Position numbers and translations under genes: made by a program
In this document: in pieces, positions 55,515-64,000 of the stretch
Layout: every line of letters starts with the position of its first letter
How positions within the stretch are numbered: the first letter of the stretch is position 1
The notes under the pieces: model-generated
What the model was told of the DNA's origin: nothing
Databases searched by the model: none
What the model saw: the letters and a program-made list of their open reading frames with translations, nothing else
From: Aplectana chamaeleonis
Lineage: Eukaryota; Nematoda; Chromadorea; Rhabditida; Cosmocercidae
Direction: 5' to 3'
NCBI GenBank assembly: GCA_029168955.1
Contig: JAPDOI010000009.1
Coordinates: forward strand, 4,271,001 to 4,335,000
Length of the DNA: 64,000 nucleotides

Positions 55515-57420
55515 TGCAGGACGTCAGGGTAAGGGTGCAGGACCTTAGAAGTGATGCGCAGTACATCATAGGAAGGGTACGGGACCCGAATTGTAGTGCG
55601 CCAGACGCCGTAGGATGTGTGCGGGACCCAAGTGGGAGTGCGCCGAACGCCATAGAAAGTTCACAGGACCCAAGTGGGAGTGCGCAGGGCGCCGTAGAAA
55701 ATGTACGGGACCCAAATGGTAGTGCGCTAGACGCCGTAGAATGTGTGCGGGACCCAAGTGGGAGAGCGCCGGACGCCAGAGAAAGTGTGCGGGATCCAAG
55801 TGGGAGAGCGCCGAACGCTATAGAAAGTGTGCGGGATCCAAGTGGTAGAGCGCCGGACGCCGTAGAAAGTGTGCGGGATCCAAGTGGGAGTGCGCAGGGC
55901 GCCGTAGGAAGTGGGCGGGTTTCAAGTGGGAGTGCGCAGGACGCCGTAGAAAGTGTGCGGGATCCAAGTGGGAGTGCGCAGGACGCCGCACAAAGTGTGC
56001 GGGACCCGAGTGAGAGTGCGCCGGACGCCGTAGAAAGTGTGCGGGACCCGAGTGAGAGTGCGCAGGACGCCGTATAAAGTATGCGCGACCCAAGTGGAAG
56101 TGCGCCGAACGCCGTAGAAAGTGTGCGAGACCCAAGTGGGAGTGCGCCGGACGCCATAGAACGTGTGCGAAATCCAAGTGGGAGAGCGCCGCACGCCATA
56201 GAAAGTGTGCGGGATCCAAGTGGTAGAGCGCCGGACGCCGTAGAAAGTGTGCGGGATCCAAGTGGGAGTGCGCAGGGCGCCGTAGGAAGTGGGCGGGTTT
56301 CACGTGGGAATGCGCAGGACGTCGTAGAAAGTGTGCGGGATCCAAGTGGGAGTGCGCAGGACGCCGTATAAAGTGTGCGGGATCCAAGTGGGAGTGCGCA
56401 GGACGCCGTATAAAGTGTGCGGGACCCAAGTGGGAGTGCGCTGAACGCAGTAGGAAGTGTGCGGGACCCAAGTGGGAGTGCGCTGAACGCCGTAGGAAGT
56501 GTGCGGGACCCAAGTGGGAGTGCGCAGGACGCTGTAGAAAGTGTGCGGGGTCCAAGTGGGAGTGCGCAGGGCGCCGTACGAAGTGGGCGGGTTTCAAGTG
56601 GGAGTGCGCCGGACGCCGTAGAAAGTGTGCGGGACCCGAGTGAGAGTGCGCCGGACGCCGTAGAAAGTGTGCGGAACCCGAGTGAGAGTGCGCCGGCCGC
56701 CGCAGAAAGTGTGCGGGACCCAAGTGGGAGTGCGCAGGACGCCGTATAATGTGTGCGGGACCCAAGTGGGAGGGCGCCGGACGCCGTAGAAAGTGTGCGG
56801 GACCCGAGTGAGAGTGCGCCGGACGCCGTAGAAAGTGTGCGGGACCCGAGTGAGAGTGCGCCGGACGCCGTGGAAAGTGTGCGGGACCTGAGTGAGAGTG
56901 CGCCGGACGCCGTAGAAAGTGGGCGGGATCTAAGTGGGAGTGCGCAGGACGTCGTATAAAGTGTGTGCGGGACCCCAGTGAGAGTGCGCCGGACGCCGTA
57001 GAAAGTGTGCGGGACCCGAGTGAGAGTGCGCTGGACGCCGCAGAAAGTGTGCGGGACCCGAGTGAGAGTGCGCCGGACGCCGTAGAAAGTGGGCGGGATC
57101 TAAGTGGGAGTGCGCAGGACGTCGTATAAAGTGTGTGCGGGACCCCAGTGAGAGTGCGCCGGACGCCGTAGAAAGTGTGCGGGACCCGAGTGAGAGTGCG
57201 CCGGACGCCGTAGAAAGTGTGCGAAACCCGAGTGAGAGTGCGCCGGCCGCCGTAGAAAGTGTGCGGGAACCAAGTGCGGAGAGCGCCGGTCGCCGTAGAA
57301 AGTGTGCGGGACCCAAGTGGGAGTGCTAGGGGCGCCGCATAAAATGTGTGAGACCCGAGGGAGATCGCGCCATAGGAAGTGTGTGAGACCCAAAAGGAAG
57401 CGTTGGACGCCGCAGAAAAC
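55515..57420. repeat. 42-bp minisatellite, about 45 copies
   Basis: Consensus unit begins GTGTGCGGGACCCAAGTGGG and continues AGTGCGCCGGACGCCGTAGA. Because 42 is divisible by three and stops are rare, frames stay open on both strands. On plus it gives 14-residue units like VRDPSGSAPDAVES (frame of 241 residues). On minus it gives LRRPAHSHLGPAHF (frame of 568 residues, 55818-57524) and a 273-residue frame. These frames lack splice sites or signals and are read as repeat artefacts. Variants (CCGAGTGAGAG, GGGCGGGTTTCAAG) are clustered, suggesting local expansion. Confidence 0.9.
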
Positions 57421-57980
57421 GTGTGGGACTCAAGAGAGAGAGAGCACATTACTTCAGAATCACTATGTGCGTCTAAAAGAGAGCGTACACCACTCCTTTC
57501 TTCAGGTCCCCTACCCTTCACCACTCAATTCAACTGCTTAGCTGTTTATATGCACTAACTTTTCTAAATCGGGTTTATATACGATGAAAATAAGAGTTAA
57601 TCAAAATCTGCATCCATGAAACACAAACATCATTCTACTTCATTTGGCAATAAAAGTAGCAGGGGTCGGTTGATCATGAAAACGTTTAGTAAATTCCAAA
57701 CAGCGGTTGTCCTTATCATGACAAAAATTAAGATAAATCAGAGGCCACTTCAGGATCTTATAAAACGGAAGAACGACCGGTGTGTCACGTTACAGATAAG
57801 GAGGTAAACGGGCGTAGCAAGGTTTGGAATGCTTTGTGATTTCCCATGGTTTAAGTGTTGTCGCCTAAACCAGCTTATGGGCCGGCGCAGGAAGAAAGAA
57901 AGCACCGAGTTATTTGCCTTATACCCAATATGCCGGCGAAGCCGGCAAATGGGCCGGCGCAGCCGGGCCCCAGCGGCAGA
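57421..57980. other. 3' part of the Helitron, no gene
   Basis: AT-rich then GC-rich (repeated GCCGGCG/GGGCCGGCGCAG words from 57890). No coding capacity recognised. Confidence 0.5.
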
Positions 57981-58169
57981 GGCCGGCGTCAGCCGGCCGA
58001 CGCCGCTGGTAACTACCATAATAGGTTGACAGCCTATCATCAACATCATTTCTAGAACACCTTGCGGCAGAGCCCTTTTCATTGCTGGTTTAGCGCCATC
58101 TCTGATTGATAAGGTTGGTGCTCCCCATTGTTCGCGCTGTGTTACTGATTGTTTTGTGATTATTTCAGT

Positions 58170-58206
58170 TGGCCTGAAGACGATATTACATATCGAAACG
58201 TTGCCA
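58170..58206 (+). ncRNA. Hammerhead-like motif, plus-strand copy
   Basis: Inverse copy of the motif at 52618-52653, followed by CCAATAAACTC. An ATG frame MKLRERSILNQF begins 50 bp further on (58255), probably the start of the element's ORF in a full copy. Confidence 0.45.
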
Positions 58207-58299
58207 ATAAACTCATAAAGAGTCTTCATCCTCACAACAAATAAGCGAAATATTATGAAGCTCAGGGAACGATCTATCTTAAATCAATTTTTTTTGGAT

Positions 58300-58520
58300 T
58301 AGTTATGAACGGCGAATATACGGTAGCTTGGTCAAAGCCTCAGATTTGACTCAAAACTGCTCTGCGGGTGTTATTTGGGACGCCGAACACGATTTTGGAG
58401 TCCACTTCTCGATTTGCGAAATATTAAGGTAAAAAACGCCAGTGAAAAGGCATCATGCTTACCGTGACCTACAGGAACCATACAGGCTATAAAACGGCGA
58501 AATTCACTTGGTTCGTACGC
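58300..58520. repeat. Dispersed repeat R1, partial copy
   Basis: Contains TATACGGTAGCTTGGTCAAA, CTCAGATTTGACTCAAAACT and ACCGTGACCTACAG in the R1 order. Confidence 0.6.
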
Positions 58521-58955
58521 ATGCTGGTGCGGAGCGAAGGTTAGAGAGAGTGAGAGAGCGTACGGCAGACGGAGACCGAGGCAACGCGCGCGCCGCTCGC
58601 GCCTCGAATGATGTGAATTTCGACGTTTCATAGAGGGTACGTCTGGCGACAAACAGACCCCAGATTAGCGTTAGGCGCCCTAAATAACCACCAGTTGAAA
58701 GTTTACCGGAGATTTTCCATATAGGCATCTTCACCTTTTTCCTAGACAATGAAAATTCTCCTTTTTTTGAATTTTCGGTTCTCAACTTTCTGAATTTGTC
58801 TTCAAGTAATTCCGAATTCATGAGTTTTGTGCCAAACAGCTATTTGGATTTATTGGCATTTATTGTGGTAGTTTCAAAAAAAATCCGGTTTCAGGAGTGC
58901 TATTAGACCCGCTGACAGAACTTTATCACATTTATACAAACTCAAATCTTCGGAT
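58521..58955. other. No gene; GA-rich then AT-rich
   Basis: 58540-58620 is GAGA-rich and then CGCGCGCGCC-rich. About 58650-58720 resumes R1-like sequence. ORFs overlap on the minus strand without support. Confidence 0.35.
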
Positions 58956-58959
58956 TCAG

Positions 58960-59785
58960 CAGGCCGTATACTTAGTATCCAAATCACTCCTTTTGGATAT
59001 CTGACCGGATATCCGAGATTCGGATAATCCGATATCCGGAAATTCGGAAAAACGCATCTGAATCGAACCATTATCCGAAGGGTCGAATTTTCGGATAAAA
59101 TTGGATACAATTTGGATAAAATTTCGGATGAAATCGGGTAATTTTCAGATAAAATATGATAATTTTTGGATAAAATAACACTCAGCCACGCCCATTTTTC
59201 CGTACCGCCTTCTGTTTAGTACATCAACACAGGATTTCCCTTCTCTTATCAGAATCGGAAGAGTCGTTGCGTGGTCAAGTGAGATGACCAGAAGGATATT
59301 TATTCAGCGTAGAAATTTTTTGTAACGTCGCTTTGCATACTTTTTACTAGCTAGTTGTTCTGAAAAACCTGTGCATGGATAATACTGTGCCTCCCAACGA
59401 CGATAGAGTAATTGAAGATTCGTTTTCATATTTCTATTAATATGCATACATGAAGATTGAAGTTTGTATGTGAACATGCTGCAATTGCAATGGAGGACTA
59501 CTGTTTGTTCAATTATGGATGTTTTCAAAGGCTTTCCCTGAGTACCTGGTTTATTTTTCACCGTTTTGCCTCAACTATGTGCCGAAAATATCCGAAGTTA
59601 TCCGAAATTATCCGACCGGTTATATCCGTATCCGAATCATTGGAAAAAAGGCATTATCTGATTGGATACATTACCCGAAAATTTGAAAAAGCGCATTATC
59701 TGAATCAAACCAATATCCGGAAAATTCTAAATCGGTATTATCCGAATCGATCCATTATCCAAAAAATTATCTTTGGATAACAAGT
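58960..59785. mobile_element. Fold-back element with ATCCGAA-type repeat arms
   Basis: The left arm (about 58960-59175) is built of GGATAA/GGATATCCGA words and the right arm (about 59580-59785) of the inverse TTATCCGAA words. The middle (59176-59579) is unrelated AT-rich sequence. Arms made of short internal repeats are typical of fold-back transposons. No transposase seen. Confidence 0.6.
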
Positions 59786-60700
59786 ATAGCAGGTCGGGAG
59801 CTCGCCAGACAGCAGGCGCGGGCAGCGCGATCGCGAATGCCAGCAGTAATGCCCCGGCCTGCCACCTCCGCGCTATAGCGGGTAGACAGGGGCACAATCA
59901 CAGCACGCGTATGTATGTGGAAGTTTTCTAAGTACATACTATCGGTTAAGCTATTGATTCCTGCCCTGAGAACTCCCGTGATCCTCTCCCACACCCTCCT
60001 CGGGTGCTATATCACCTTTTTCAATATTTCTTACTAGGACATACCATAGCGGATGCCCCCTTTCAGTCTACTCAGTAGACGTAGGATCCATCTCAAATAC
60101 CACCCGTACAGAGTGCGCGATGGAAGTTGTCCCCGGCTACTCCAGCCAGCAGCGGAGTTACCATGACATCGCTTATCGTACGTAGCGCGGGATCTGACCT
60201 TCAACTTGTCATGCAGTTAATCAAATCAGACATATTTTTCTCTTTCAAAGCGGCGCGTATATGCGCAGCGGCCGAACTACCCCGGCCTGCTCCCTCAACT
60301 TCCCCGGCTTGCCGATGGCGAGTCTACGCGCTTTTCTACGCTCCCGGTCTACCGTTTACCACGGGAACTCCCCCGGTCTGCCGATTCCGAATGTATGAGA
60401 AGAGACGAAATTAAGCAGGAAAAAATTTTGAAATAGAATGCAGAAAACAGAAAATTTTGAAAATGCAGTGCAGTGTATTTATAGAAGATTATTCACAGCA
60501 CTAGGCTTTGTTATGCATTTTTAGGCGATAATAGCTTCTTTTGTACATTTTCCACTACTCAACAGTTGGAGAAGTATAGACGCCCATGAAGAGTAGATTA
60601 TATGTGAGAAGAGTGCTCCTTTAATCTTCTTTTCCCTGATATAAACGCTCGATTACCTGATCAGGAGCTCAATACGCATCCTAGAGTCGGGGCTAAACTT
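59786..60700. other. No convincing gene; GC-rich block
   Basis: Repeated CCCCGGCCTGC and CCCCGGTCTGCCGAT words at 59850-60390 give a 95-residue plus-strand ORF that is not supported. Confidence 0.35.
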
Positions 60701-60703
60701 AGT

Positions 60704-60865
60704 ATGTGTCATTTCTGTGGAGCGTCCGCTTCGTGCTTCTACATAGACTCGTCCCGTCAAATAGACACTGAGAAGAACAAGGCATCAAAATACAAGACCA
60801 GAATGGGCAACGGAGCATCTTCATTAGACTCAACAGCAATGAAAAAAAGTTGTTCTGTTAGCTGA
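60704..60865 (+). CDS. Small ORF, convergent homologue of the next
   Basis: A 53-codon frame (MCHFCGASASCFYIDSSRQI at its start) whose residues from DSSRQIDTEKNKAS onward resemble the minus-strand neighbour (HSSRQMNTEGSKAP). DNA identity appears as an imperfect inverted repeat (60747-60836 against 60925-61020). The two stop codons are only two bases apart. The first residues are not signal-like, so this may be the decayed copy. Function unknown. Confidence 0.35.
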   Translation: MCHFCGASASCFYIDSSRQIDTEKNKASKYKTRMGNGASSLDSTAMKKSCSVS

Positions 60866-60867
60866 AT

Positions 60868-61071
60868 CTACTTCTTTCTTGTTAGGAGCACTAGATTTCG
60901 CGGAGAAAACGACTTCTTCTCCAATACTGTTGAACCTAGTGAAGATGCTCCGTCGCCCATACCAGTCTTGTCTTCTGGTGCCTTGCTACCCTCAGTGTTC
61001 ATTTGACGGGACGAGTGCAGCAGCACCAAGGCGATGCTAAACAGTATTACCCACACCTGGGAAACCTGCAA
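60868..61071 (-). CDS. Candidate small secreted or membrane protein, partial
   Basis: The frame reads QVSQVWVILFSIALVLLHSS, a hydrophobic segment like a signal peptide or membrane anchor. A charged region (RQMNTEGSKAPEDKTGMGDG) and a basic end (NLVLLTRKK) follow. There is no ATG at the start (TTG); the TTGCAG or TTTCCCAG there could be a splice acceptor, with the first exon upstream and not found. It is arranged tail to tail with the related ORF at 60704-60865, as after an inverted duplication. Family not recognised. Confidence 0.4.
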   Translation of the reverse strand: MQVSQVWVILFSIALVLLHSSRQMNTEGSKAPEDKTGMGDGASSLGSTVLEKKSFSPRNLVLLTRKK

Positions 61072-61572
61072 GTGAATTCTCCACGAGAATAAACCAACAA
61101 ATCACATGTGTTTCATGAAATTTCTCAGGTTTTTCTCTGATTTCTGACCATTATGCCTTAGAATGTCGCGTAAGGTGCGCGTTATGACACCATCCGTTAT
61201 GGCTTCTATCTTAAGAAATCTTCCTCGAGCTGCTGATCTCAATATATGTCTAATGCCAGCCTTCAGAGCTGCTTAAATGGCTTGTGCTCTGATCCCGAAC
61301 TGGAGTCCATGAACGGCCTCTGGTAGACGTATTTCAGAGCCTCAGATGATAGATCTTCGAGAACTATGGGGCTGCATTTCTACTTCCAAGTCAACGACCA
61401 ATTCTGCAAAATACAAAAATCACAAAAAGAATATCGAAAACGATGAAGAAAGTGAACGAGTTCAAGAAGAGACAACAATTCGCGGTTATACGAATATTGA
61501 CTAATAATCTTCCCCATCAATACACATTTGCGCAATAGTCCTGTAGCTCCCTTCATTATATCGGCATCATAA
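61072..61572. other. No gene recognised
   Basis: No repeats or coding signals seen that can be supported. Confidence 0.4.
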
Positions 61573-61917
61573 ATGAAAATATCATATCAAAAGATGAGAT
61601 TGATTTCCCTGAGGGGAGCAAAGATACAACAAAAGCCGATTCCAATAGATTTTTGTTCACTACCGTATGTAGAAGTCCAGCGGCAAGCATTTAGGAATAG
61701 AAGTTACGAAAAACATACCACCAGTGAGCCCACAATAAAGGAGTGGAAATCTGTGAAAGCTAGAAACGGAGGCCTTATTGAGAGAGTGCAGAATAAAGAA
61801 GTCTTGTTGCACTATTCCCGAAAGCTTTTCTCTGAATGTCAGTTATTCTCGGAACGGAGTAAAGTGTTATTGAAATGCTTGCTAGGCAGTCCAACAGAGA
61901 GAGGAAGCCAGAGGTGA
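61573..61917 (+). CDS. Weak hypothetical ORF
   Basis: An ATG-started frame of 114 residues, basic (Lys/Arg rich), without a recognisable domain or splice sites. A second frame over its first 120 bp is also open (KDEIDFPEGSKDTTKADSNR). Either could be an exon; neither is confirmed. Confidence 0.2.
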   Translation: MKISYQKMRLISLRGAKIQQKPIPIDFCSLPYVEVQRQAFRNRSYEKHTTSEPTIKEWKSVKARNGGLIERVQNKEVLLHYSRKLFSECQLFSERSKVLLKCLLGSPTERGSQR

Positions 61918-62339
61918 CGTGAGAAAGTTTACCGGCAGAACGAGGAAATTAAGGTATGGCGGATGAAAACCACTCAATATTATTTTCCTGCCGAACGCAG
62001 ATTATAAAGCGAGACAGAACAAAAATTATCACACTTTTTCGCCAATAGAAAACCATTCTTATGAAAATTTTCGGATGCGAAAGCAGGGTCAGGTAGGCCG
62101 TTGTCCAGAACCTCGACGTAGCTACGTCCCCCAGTTGGAGATCAAAATTTTTGAAAAAACGTCCATAACTTTTACGTTCCCCTCAGGTTCTAATTGAAAA
62201 GATTTCGCGGTTGAAATTTTTGGAAAACCATTTTTTAACCCAAATGTTCTCAGAGTAATTACTGCACTCCCTTTTTAAAATATTTACTTAAAGATGCACA
62301 AGGTACCCCTGTCCGACTTATTAGCCTCGGGGAGTGTAC
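61918..62339. other. No gene recognised
   Basis: AT-rich sequence before the satellite domain. Confidence 0.4.
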
Positions 62340-62741
62340 TCAGACAGTAGGTGCGGGCGGATCGCTGGCTTTTGGTGTGCGGATCGACAACCCCCCCCCC
62401 AGCCATCCGCCCGCCAGTAGCCAGCTATCCACCCGCCAGTAGCCAGCGATCCGCCCACCAGTAGCCACCGATCAGCCCTCGATGCCACATAAGGCCCCGG
62501 TCATAGTTGGATGAGCCGACGCCTCCAGCCCGGTCGATACACACAGAATGCATTGGAAATGGGATGCAAAAATCACTCGGTGTATCCCCCCCGCACCCCC
62601 AACACCCCCCAACACCCCCAACACCCACCCGGTCGATACGTATGAACAACATGGTGAGGTGAAGCTGAGAAAATCACTCGGTGTATCCTCTGCTCCCCCC
62701 GCACCCCGCACCCCCAACACCCCCAACACCCCCCGCACCCC

Positions 62742-62792
62742 CCGGTCGATACGTATGTTTAAAATGATGGAGTGAGGTTGAGAAAATCACTC
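62742..62792. repeat. Left arm of perfect 51-bp inverted repeat
   Basis: Exact inverse of 62998-63048; spacer 205 bp. Confidence 0.9.
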
Positions 62793-62997
62793 AATGTATC
62801 CGACGCGGTCGATATCCATGCAATACGTGGATGAGAAAATCACCGGGTGGGCGGGTCGAAGATAAAAAATTGCGTATCGCTAGAAAGCTAACCTTACTGC
62901 TACCTCCGTGACTTCACCATACTCGCCTTCACTATTTCTCTGAACAGGTGCAATCCTGTTGGCCACGTAATCATCGTCATATCTAGTTGGATGCATC

Positions 62998-63048
62998 GAG
63001 TGATTTTCTCAACCTCACTCCATCATTTTAAACATACGTATCGACCGG
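62998..63048. repeat. Right arm of perfect 51-bp inverted repeat
   Basis: Exact inverse of 62742-62792. It is followed by a G-rich tract (63045-63105) with several runs of four or five G. Confidence 0.9.
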
Positions 63049-64000
63049 GGTGGTGTTGGGGGTGTTGGGGGTGCGGGGGTGTTAAGGGGGTGCGGGGGTG
63101 CGGGGGATGCAGATGCAAATAGCACCAACTATGACCGGGGCCTAAGGGTTATTCCAATGATTTACCCACGGTCTCCGTGCGCTGGACCACCTCCCCCCCC
63201 CAGCCGCGGGGACCAGCCCCTCAGCTGGCAAAAAGTATTCTCCGGCCTGTCTGCGGTCCTTCAGAGGTGACTCGAAGTTACCTTCCAGGATCGGCCTCGA
63301 AATGCCGAGTGAGCATTCAGTGCGATGGAGCGCCTTTTATACTCTTCGGTTTGATTACTCTGAGCATGATACTGCTACCAGAAAATAACTCGTCATGGAT
63401 TGACAAGTTTCACCGTGTAATTTTGAGCGGTCGGATTGCTGGCTATCAAAGCAGTCGCGTGCGGATCGTTGGCTACCAAAGCTCTGGCGGGCGGATCGCT
63501 GGCAAGTTGCGGACGGATCGCTGCATCTCATAGCTCAGCGGGCGAATCGCTGGCTATCAAAGCTCTTGCGGGCGGATCGCTGGCAGGTTGCGGTCGGATG
63601 GCCGCTTTAGAGCTTGCCGGCGATCCGCTCGCTAGCGTGATAAACTTCCCCAGGTGCCGCTATCCGCCTGCCAAAACGCAGCGAACCGCCCGGCGAGGCC
63701 ACGATTGCTAGCGATTCGCCCGTAACTTGCTGGCGTACCGCCAGCAGAGGTCTTGATTGCCAGCGGTCAGTCCACACCTATTGTCTCAAAAGTTTTGACT
63801 TGCTCTTAGCCAGAGAGCAACAGCAGTCATGGTGCGAAAGAAGTAATTAAAAATGTGAAACAGATCGTCACACAAAATACACTATCTAAATCGACGCATT
63901 TTGACGGAGTTTATGTAAGAACAATGACTGAAAGCAGTATCAAACAGTAGATACCGGCAGAAGTCTACATTTTCGCGGATAGGAAACCCCCAACTAGCTT

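Larger units (their letters stand above)
55325..58009 (+). mobile_element. Non-autonomous Helitron-like element (2,685 bp)
   Basis: Starts TCCTACTATATATATTTTGG (55325-55344) right after a host A and ends CTGG (58006-58009) right before a host T. A GC hairpin GGCCGGC-GTCA-GCCGGCC (57981-57998) lies 7 bases before CTGG. The uninterrupted opposite arm (52810-52811) shows the empty AT site without any duplication. TC start, subterminal hairpin, CTRR end and insertion into AT are the defining features of Helitrons. There is no Rep-helicase. The first 48 bp are duplicated (second TCCTACTATA at 55373). Most of the interior is a 42-bp minisatellite. Confidence 0.8.
52562..58297. mobile_element. Composite Penelope-like element (two inverted copies) with target duplication
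   Basis: A 14-bp direct repeat (TCAATTTTTTTTGG, 52562-52575 and 58284-58297) brackets the unit and is a probable target-site duplication. Inside, a minus-strand copy (54493 down to 52576) carries reverse transcriptase, GIY-YIG endonuclease and 3' region. A plus-strand copy (54494 to 58283) carries only the endonuclease onward. The arms 52810-53641 and 54494-55325 are both 832 bp and nearly identical; so are 52585-52810 and 58010-58235 (226 bp each). The plus copy is split by a Helitron-like insertion. Head-to-head fused, 5'-truncated copies are a known form of PLE insertion. Without the Helitron the unit is about 3.0 kb. Confidence 0.85.
62340..63780. repeat. Palindromic satellite domain
   Basis: Outer parts: GCCAGCGATCCGCCC-type repeats (62370-62470) and their inverse GGCGGATCGCTGGC (63420-63720, about 30-60 bp spacing, with TATCAAAGCTCT linkers). 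Next inward: C-rich CCCCCAACACCCCC blocks (62580-62740) and the inverse GGGTGTTGGGGGTG (63045-63105). Innermost: a perfect 51-bp inverted repeat (62742-62792 and 62998-63048, containing GGTCGATACGTATG). About 100-115-bp units including GGTCGATACGTATG and GAGAAAATCACTC repeat on the left. The ORFs in it are artefacts. Confidence 0.75.

Noticed and set aside
55352..56077. 241-residue plus-strand ORF
   Set aside because: Starts in a TG microsatellite and continues in the minisatellite.
55515..57420. CRISPR array
   Set aside because: Units are contiguous with no unique spacers, and the context is eukaryotic transposon DNA.
55818..57524. 568-residue minus-strand ORF, the longest in the window
   Set aside because: It consists of the 42-bp minisatellite read in one frame. 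Other frames on both strands are open too, and no splice or start context supports a gene.
57421..58009. Helitron Rep-helicase gene inside the insertion
   Set aside because: No ORF of suitable size or motif; the element is non-autonomous.

Overview
The window looks like repeat-rich, gene-poor nuclear DNA from a nematode, probably a strongylid-type worm such as a hookworm. This is inference. It rests on TTTTCAG-type splice acceptors, very small introns (44, 60 and 87 bp in the models below), AT-rich intergenic sequence and very dense miniature transposons. There is no operon structure, rRNA, complete tRNA or CRISPR array. Nearly all long open frames lie inside repeats.

Possible host genes are only fragments. 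They are a three-exon model on the minus strand (about 0.5-2.1 kb), spliced 3' ends at 8.6-8.9 kb and 26.2-26.4 kb, isolated exon candidates near 10.1-10.5, 22.3, 34.4, 44.4, 45.9 and 47.8 kb, and a convergent pair of related small ORFs at 60.7-61.1 kb. None could be given a function.

From 1 to 49 kb the landscape is made of DNA-transposon relics. The commonest are non-autonomous elements flanked by TTAA, with termini beginning AGGCA (Kolobok-like by terminus and target site). At least six sequence families share variants of an AGGCAGTGTTCACGAT-type end. Several sit end to end, separated by a single TTAA. Other elements are GC-rich fold-back MITEs of 100-130 bp, a 273-286 bp MITE with long inverted ends, a 194-bp hAT-like MITE with a perfect 8-bp target duplication, and a large dispersed AT-rich repeat (called R1 here) that recurs about ten times. 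A tandem duplication at 43.1-44.0 kb carries tRNA-derived segments in inverted pairs.

The most informative region is 49.7-58.3 kb. A Penelope-like retroelement (PLE) with reverse transcriptase and GIY-YIG endonuclease lies on the minus strand, fused head-to-head with a second, inverted, 5'-truncated copy. The whole is bracketed by a 14-bp direct repeat. The plus-strand copy is interrupted by a 2,685-bp insertion with the terminal signature of a Helitron: TC start, a GC-rich hairpin and CTGG end, between host A and T. The opposite arm preserves the empty site. The Helitron carries about 45 copies of a 42-bp minisatellite that stays open in several frames. A neighbouring 1.5-kb imperfect palindrome appears to be a second PLE-type remnant with the same kind of hammerhead-like motif.

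The last 6 kb holds a fold-back element built from ATCCGAA-like units, GC-rich sequence, the convergent small ORFs, and a large palindromic satellite domain with G-rich/C-rich tracts and a perfect 51-bp inverted repeat.
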